A stretch of DNA of 64,000 nucleotides from Ectopseudomonas guguanensis. GTDB lineage: Bacteria; Pseudomonadota; Gammaproteobacteria; Pseudomonadales; Pseudomonadaceae. Position 1 is the stretch's first letter. Each line of letters starts with the position of its first letter. Below are positions 60,614 to 64,000 of this stretch, piece by piece. Below the pieces are notes generated by a model. It saw only the letters and a program-made list of their open reading frames with translations. It was not told the DNA's origin and made no database searches. Made by a program: the position numbers and the translations under genes. The stretch spans positions 62,001 to 126,000 of the forward strand of contig NZ_FNJJ01000005.1 in NCBI RefSeq assembly GCF_900104265.1, written 5' to 3'.

Positions 60614-61987
60614 TCAGCCCACCACCCGATAGCAGGGCTCGTAGGCGCTGCCGCCGGGCAGCTTCATGCGGTGCTGCTCGACGAAGGCCTGCAACAGGCG
60701 ATCCAGCGGACGCATGATGCTGGCCTCGCCACGGATTTCGTACGGGCCGTGTTCCTCGATCAGGCGGATGCCGTTCTCCTTGACGTTGCCGGCGACGATG
60801 CCGGAGAAGGCGCGGCGCAGGTTGGCGGCCAGGTGGTGCAGCGGCTGCTCGCGGGTCAGGTTGAGGCTGGCCATGGCTTCATGGGTCGGCTCGAACGGGT
60901 GCTGGAAGCTCTCGTCGATCTTCAGCAGCCAGTTGAAGTGGAAGGCGTCGTTGCGCTCGCGGCGGAACTGACGCACGGCCTTGATGCCGGCGGCCATTTC
61001 GCGGGCTACTTCGGCCGGGTCGTTGAGGATCATGCGGTAGCGCTGCTGCGCCGCCTCGCCCAGGGTGGCGCCGATGAAATCGTGCACCTGTTGCAGGTAA
61101 GGGCCGGCGCTCTTTGGCCCGGTGAGAATGACCGGGAAGGGCAGATCGCGGTTGTCCGGGTGGGTGAGGATGCCCAGCAGGTAGAGGAACTCCTCGGCCG
61201 TGCCGGCACCGCCCGGGAAGATGATGATGCCGTGGCCGACGCGAACGAAAGCCTCAAGGCGCTTCTCGATGTCCGGCAGGATCACCAGTTCGTTGACGAT
61301 CGGGTTGGGCGCCTCGGCGGCGATGATGCCCGGCTCGGTCAGGCCCAGGTAGCGGCCGGTGAGGTTGCGCTGCTTGGCATGGCTGATGGTGGCGCCCTTC
61401 ATCGGGCCTTTCATCACGCCCGGGCCGCAGCCGGTGCAGATGTCCAGGCCGCGCAGGCCCAGCTCATGGCCGACCTTCTTGGTGTACTTGTACTCCTCGG
61501 TGCTGATCGAGTGGCCGCCCCAGCACACCACCATCTTTGGTTCGACGCCGCTGCGCAGGGTCTTGGCATTGCGCAGCAGGTGAAAGACGTAATCGGTGAT
61601 GCCTTCGGAGCTGTCCAGGTCGATGCGCTTGTGCTCCAGTTCGCTCTGGGTGAAGACGATGTCGCGCAGGGCGCTGAACAGCATCTCGCGGGTGCTGGCG
61701 ATCATCTCGCCGTCGACGAAGGCATCGGCTGGTGCGTTCAGCAGCTCCAGGCGGATGCCGCGATCCTGCTGGTGGATCTTCACTTCGAAGTCCGGGTAGG
61801 CCTCGAGGATGGTCTTGGCGTTGTCGCTGTGCGAGCCGGTGTTGAGGATCGCCAGGGCGCACTGGCGGAACAGGCGGTAGACGCTGCCCGAGCCGGTTTC
61901 GCGCAGTTGCTGCACTTCGCGCTGGGAGAGGGTTTCCAGGCTGCCCTTGGGGCTGACGGAGGCGTTGATCGTGGAGCGTTTGAGCAT
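60614..61987 (-). CDS. ppnN: Nucleotide 5'-monophosphate nucleosidase PpnN (YgdH)
   Basis: The 457-residue LOG-family enzyme has the core WGGHSISTEEY, GLDICTGCGPGVMKGPMKGA and FPGGAGTAEEFLYLLGIL (PGGxGTxxE nucleotide-binding site). N- and C-terminal regulatory domains flank it, as in E. coli PpnN, which is activated by (p)ppGpp. It cleaves nucleotide monophosphates to base and ribose-5-phosphate. ATG 61987 (MLKRSTINASVSPKG) is the family start; the frame continues upstream but without a start-like context. Confidence 0.93.
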   Translation of the reverse strand: MLKRSTINASVSPKGSLETLSQREVQQLRETGSGSVYRLFRQCALAILNTGSHSDNAKTILEAYPDFEVKIHQQDRGIRLELLNAPADAFVDGEMIASTREMLFSALRDIVFTQSELEHKRIDLDSSEGITDYVFHLLRNAKTLRSGVEPKMVVCWGGHSISTEEYKYTKKVGHELGLRGLDICTGCGPGVMKGPMKGATISHAKQRNLTGRYLGLTEPGIIAAEAPNPIVNELVILPDIEKRLEAFVRVGHGIIIFPGGAGTAEEFLYLLGILTHPDNRDLPFPVILTGPKSAGPYLQQVHDFIGATLGEAAQQRYRMILNDPAEVAREMAAGIKAVRQFRRERNDAFHFNWLLKIDESFQHPFEPTHEAMASLNLTREQPLHHLAANLRRAFSGIVAGNVKENGIRLIEEHGPYEIRGEASIMRPLDRLLQAFVEQHRMKLPGGSAYEPCYRVVG

Positions 61988-62085
61988 GAAAAGTGGTCCT
62001 GGTGGCAAGCTCGCGCCAAAGAACGGCGCTGAGGAAGTTCGAATTCGTTGTCGCAGCGGATGTTGCGGTGTTCGGTTGATGAGGG

Positions 62086-62889
62086 TCAGCGTCTGGCCGC
62101 TGGTGTGTCGGTTGCGGGTTCGCTCGGGTTCAGCAGAAATACCACATAGCCGCGGAACCAGGGACTGCTTTGCAGGTAATCCGGCGCCTGCCATTCGCCG
62201 TTTTGTATCAGGCCGATGCGAAACGGCAACTGCAGTCGCGCAATGCTCGGCAGGTAGCGCTGGTAGCCGGCGATGCTGTGGCGGCCCTGGTAGGTCTGCA
62301 TCACCACCTCATCGACCACCCCGGCCAGGCGGTTCAGCGCCGCCGGGTCGGCATTGCCGGCCCAGTCCAGCAGGCCGGTGATGCTCAGGCGGTATTGCCG
62401 CGGCAGGCGCTGGCGCAGGTCTTCGAGGAAGGCCGCGTAACGATCCAGGCGCAGCGTTTGCGCATCGAAATCGATCTGCACCCCGCTGACCCGGTTGCCG
62501 GAACGCTGCCAGCGCTGCAATTGGCTCAGCAGCAGGGCGAATACCTCGTCGTTCCAGTCCAGGGTATGCGCGCGATACACCACCCAGAGCTCGACCTCCT
62601 TCGACAGCCTGGGCGTGGCCGGGTTCTGTGCCTGCATGCGTGCCGATGGATTGCCGGCGCGGCGCGGACCATCGATCTGCCCCTGCAGCACGTACAGCGT
62701 ACGGGCCTGGGCCAGCACCGGCTGTGGCGTCACGCCGGCCCACAGCCAGAATGCCTGATGCTCGCTGGCATCGACGCGCGCTGCCTGCGCCGGCAGGCCG
62801 GCTGCCAGCAGGAGCAGGCCTACCAGTAATACTTGAGTCGCTGCGCCCACTGGGTGTCCGCGTAGCTGCGCTTGAGGGTCTGGAACCAC
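62086..62889 (-). CDS. DUF3142-like exported protein
   Basis: The 267-residue protein (from GTG 62889) has a hydrophobic signal segment (VLLVGLLLLAAGLPAQA) and a glycoside-hydrolase-like core: DASEHQAFWLWAGV, VSGVQIDFDAQTLRLDRYAAFLEDLRQRLP as short segments, LSITGLLDWAG. VQIDFD resembles the strand carrying a catalytic Asp in GH18-like barrels. The GTG at 62889 overlaps the upstream gene by 70 bases; GTG 62850 (starting MGAATQVLLV) overlaps by 31 and is an equally good start. Function unknown; enzymatic activity on a glycan is only a structural suggestion. Confidence 0.65.
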   Translation of the reverse strand: MVPDPQAQLRGHPVGAATQVLLVGLLLLAAGLPAQAARVDASEHQAFWLWAGVTPQPVLAQARTLYVLQGQIDGPRRAGNPSARMQAQNPATPRLSKEVELWVVYRAHTLDWNDEVFALLLSQLQRWQRSGNRVSGVQIDFDAQTLRLDRYAAFLEDLRQRLPRQYRLSITGLLDWAGNADPAALNRLAGVVDEVVMQTYQGRHSIAGYQRYLPSIARLQLPFRIGLIQNGEWQAPDYLQSSPWFRGYVVFLLNPSEPATDTPAARR

Positions 62890-64000
62890 TGCTTGCGTTG
62901 GTCCTTGCTGATGTCCTGGCCATCGCAGCTGTTGTAGCCGCTGGGCGCATAGCAGTTGATCGCGCGGAACAGGGCGTAGGCCTTGTCCTCACGGCTGACC
63001 TGCGGCGCAGTCAGCAGCAGCTGGTAGGCGGCCAGGCGGGAAAAGGACGCGCCCTGGAACTGGCTCGGCGCGCTGCCCAGTTCGCCAGTCGCCGGCGGAC
63101 GGTTCAGCCAGTGATCGTCGAGGCCGTGGATGCGGATGAAGTCGCCCAGGCACAGCATGCCCTGGGCGTCCTCGGCATTGGCCGCGAGGCGCTCGGCGAT
63201 CCTGACCAGGCTCGGGCAGACATAGCCGGCATCGCTGCCGCCGCTCCAGGCGAACAGGCCAGGATCGAGGTGCTGCGCTGGCTGTGTCGCCTTGTACGGG
63301 AACTGCGCGAAATCGCGGAGAAAATCGGCGTAGCGACCGTAATCCAGATCGCGATAGAGCAGGGTGTACAGCGCGGTTGCACGCTCATCTGCCGGTGCCT
63401 GCTCGTTGCCGGCCTGCTGGCGCAGCAGCTCGGGGCCGGCGCCATAGGTCAGCAGGCGCTCACGGATCGGCGCGGTGGTGATAGGCGAATCGGCGGCGAA
63501 CACCTTGCCCAGTTCGCCACTGCGCTCATGGTTCAAGGCCAGGGCCAGTTGCAGCTGGGCGCGTTGCAGCGGGTCTTGGCTGCTTGCCAATAGCGTCTGC
63601 CAGTGCTGCAAGGCTGCGGCCTGCTCACCCTTGGCTTCCAGCGCCAGGCCGCGCAGGGTTTCCTGGCTGAAGGCGAGGGCACTCATAGGCCCGGAACCGG
63701 TATCCGGCAGGGCGGCGAGAGCCTTCTGGGCATCGCCGCCGCGGTAGAAATGCCAGGCAGCGACCAGGTAGGCATGCAGGCCGGGCTGGCTGGCGAAGCG
63801 CGGTTGCTGCGCCTGCAACTGCTCGAGGGACAGGCGCGGCTCGCGGTTGCTGCCGGGATCGCGCAGCTGGATCAGGTCGACCATGGCCAGCAGCAGCGGG
63901 TCTTCGATGGCATCCGGGGCGAGGCTGGGCAGCAGCTTGGCGTCCAGCTCCTCGATCAGTGCGGGCATGTCGACCTGCTGCGCGCCACGCTCGAATTGCC
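62820..64000 (-). CDS. TPR-like hypothetical protein, 5' end beyond the window
   Basis: The frame is open from its stop (62820-62822) to the right edge and continues beyond (the edge-side codons read QFERGAQQVD before Met at 63968), so the gene is partial. The visible 392 residues are rich in helical repeats (AYLVAAWHFYRGGDAQKALAALPD, ALEAKGEQAAALQHWQTLLAS) resembling tetratricopeptide modules. The C-terminus contains Cys (INCYAPSGYNSCDGQD) that could form a disulfide if exported. It overlaps the DUF3142-like gene and probably shares its operon. No function recognised. Confidence 0.65.
   Translation of the reverse strand, partial: QFERGAQQVDMPALIEELDAKLLPSLAPDAIEDPLLLAMVDLIQLRDPGSNREPRLSLEQLQAQQPRFASQPGLHAYLVAAWHFYRGGDAQKALAALPDTGSGPMSALAFSQETLRGLALEAKGEQAAALQHWQTLLASSQDPLQRAQLQLALALNHERSGELGKVFAADSPITTAPIRERLLTYGAGPELLRQQAGNEQAPADERATALYTLLYRDLDYGRYADFLRDFAQFPYKATQPAQHLDPGLFAWSGGSDAGYVCPSLVRIAERLAANAEDAQGMLCLGDFIRIHGLDDHWLNRPPATGELGSAPSQFQGASFSRLAAYQLLLTAPQVSREDKAYALFRAINCYAPSGYNSCDGQDISKDQRKQWFQTLKRSYADTQWAQRLKYYW

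Overview
The window reads as chromosomal DNA of a Pseudomonas species, most like the P. mendocina / P. alcaliphila / P. oleovorans group (now Ectopseudomonas). The grounds are high GC, typical Pseudomonas gene content (FabY, the pyrR-pyrB-pyrC' cluster, the whole Pil-Chp cluster, RhlE2-type helicase), and GTAG-headed REP elements in many intergenic gaps. The species assignment is inference. I see no rRNA, tRNA, CRISPR array, prophage or transposase.

Layout. 1-2 kb: the 3' end of hslO, then pckA with a strong terminator. 2-7.5 kb: a RecQ-family helicase facing a four-gene MCE/Mla-type lipid ABC transporter operon. 7.6-12 kb: a Baeyer-Villiger-like flavin monooxygenase, a 54-residue unknown protein, and a Tat-exported aldo/keto reductase paired with an MFS-like carrier. 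12-20.4 kb: a LysR regulator divergent from 3-hydroxyacyl-CoA dehydrogenase and acyl-CoA dehydrogenase genes, then iron alcohol dehydrogenase, thioesterase, a DUF2157/DUF4824-like membrane pair and a glycine-zipper protein. 20.5-28 kb: a ModE-like regulator divergent from a soluble NAD-dependent molybdenum formate dehydrogenase operon (fdsG-B-A-D and fdhD). 28-32.3 kb: yrfG, nudE, cysQ, fabY. 32.6-38.5 kb: minus-strand pyrC', pyrB, pyrR, ruvX, algH/yqgE, tonB3 and gshB. 38.8-52.2 kb: the twitching-motility chemosensory operon pilG-H-I-J-K-chpA-B-C, ending in a terminator. 52.2-64 kb: an alanine/sodium symporter, rsmE, bioA, cytochrome b561, yceI, rhlE, an orphan periplasmic binding protein, ppnN, and two poorly known overlapping genes, the last cut by the window edge.

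How the genes work together. The formate dehydrogenase genes form one unit: FdsG/FdsB pass electrons to NAD, FdsA holds the Mo cofactor and Fe-S clusters, FdhD delivers sulfur to the cofactor, and the divergent ModE-like protein is the obvious candidate regulator. In the Pil-Chp unit PilJ is the receptor, PilI and ChpC the CheW-like couplers, PilK and ChpB the methyltransferase and methylesterase, ChpA the hybrid kinase, and PilG/PilH the response regulators. TonB3, encoded nearby, is also linked to twitching in P. aeruginosa.

Non-coding structure. The most unusual material lies between genes. There are at least sixteen copies of one REP unit plus other REP classes. In four genes (recQ, the MCE-operon lipoprotein, lysR, cysQ) the REP head itself supplies the stop codon. 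Two diverged MITE-like palindromic elements (13018-13172 and 40187-40326) share a core and keep their hairpins despite different stem sequences; one sits inside the Pil-Chp operon between pilI and pilJ. Compared with remembered PAO1 gene order, the window joins two distant chromosomal segments at a REP element (about 32.5 kb), lacks chpD/chpE after chpC, and lacks mexR-mexAB-oprM between yceI and rhlE.
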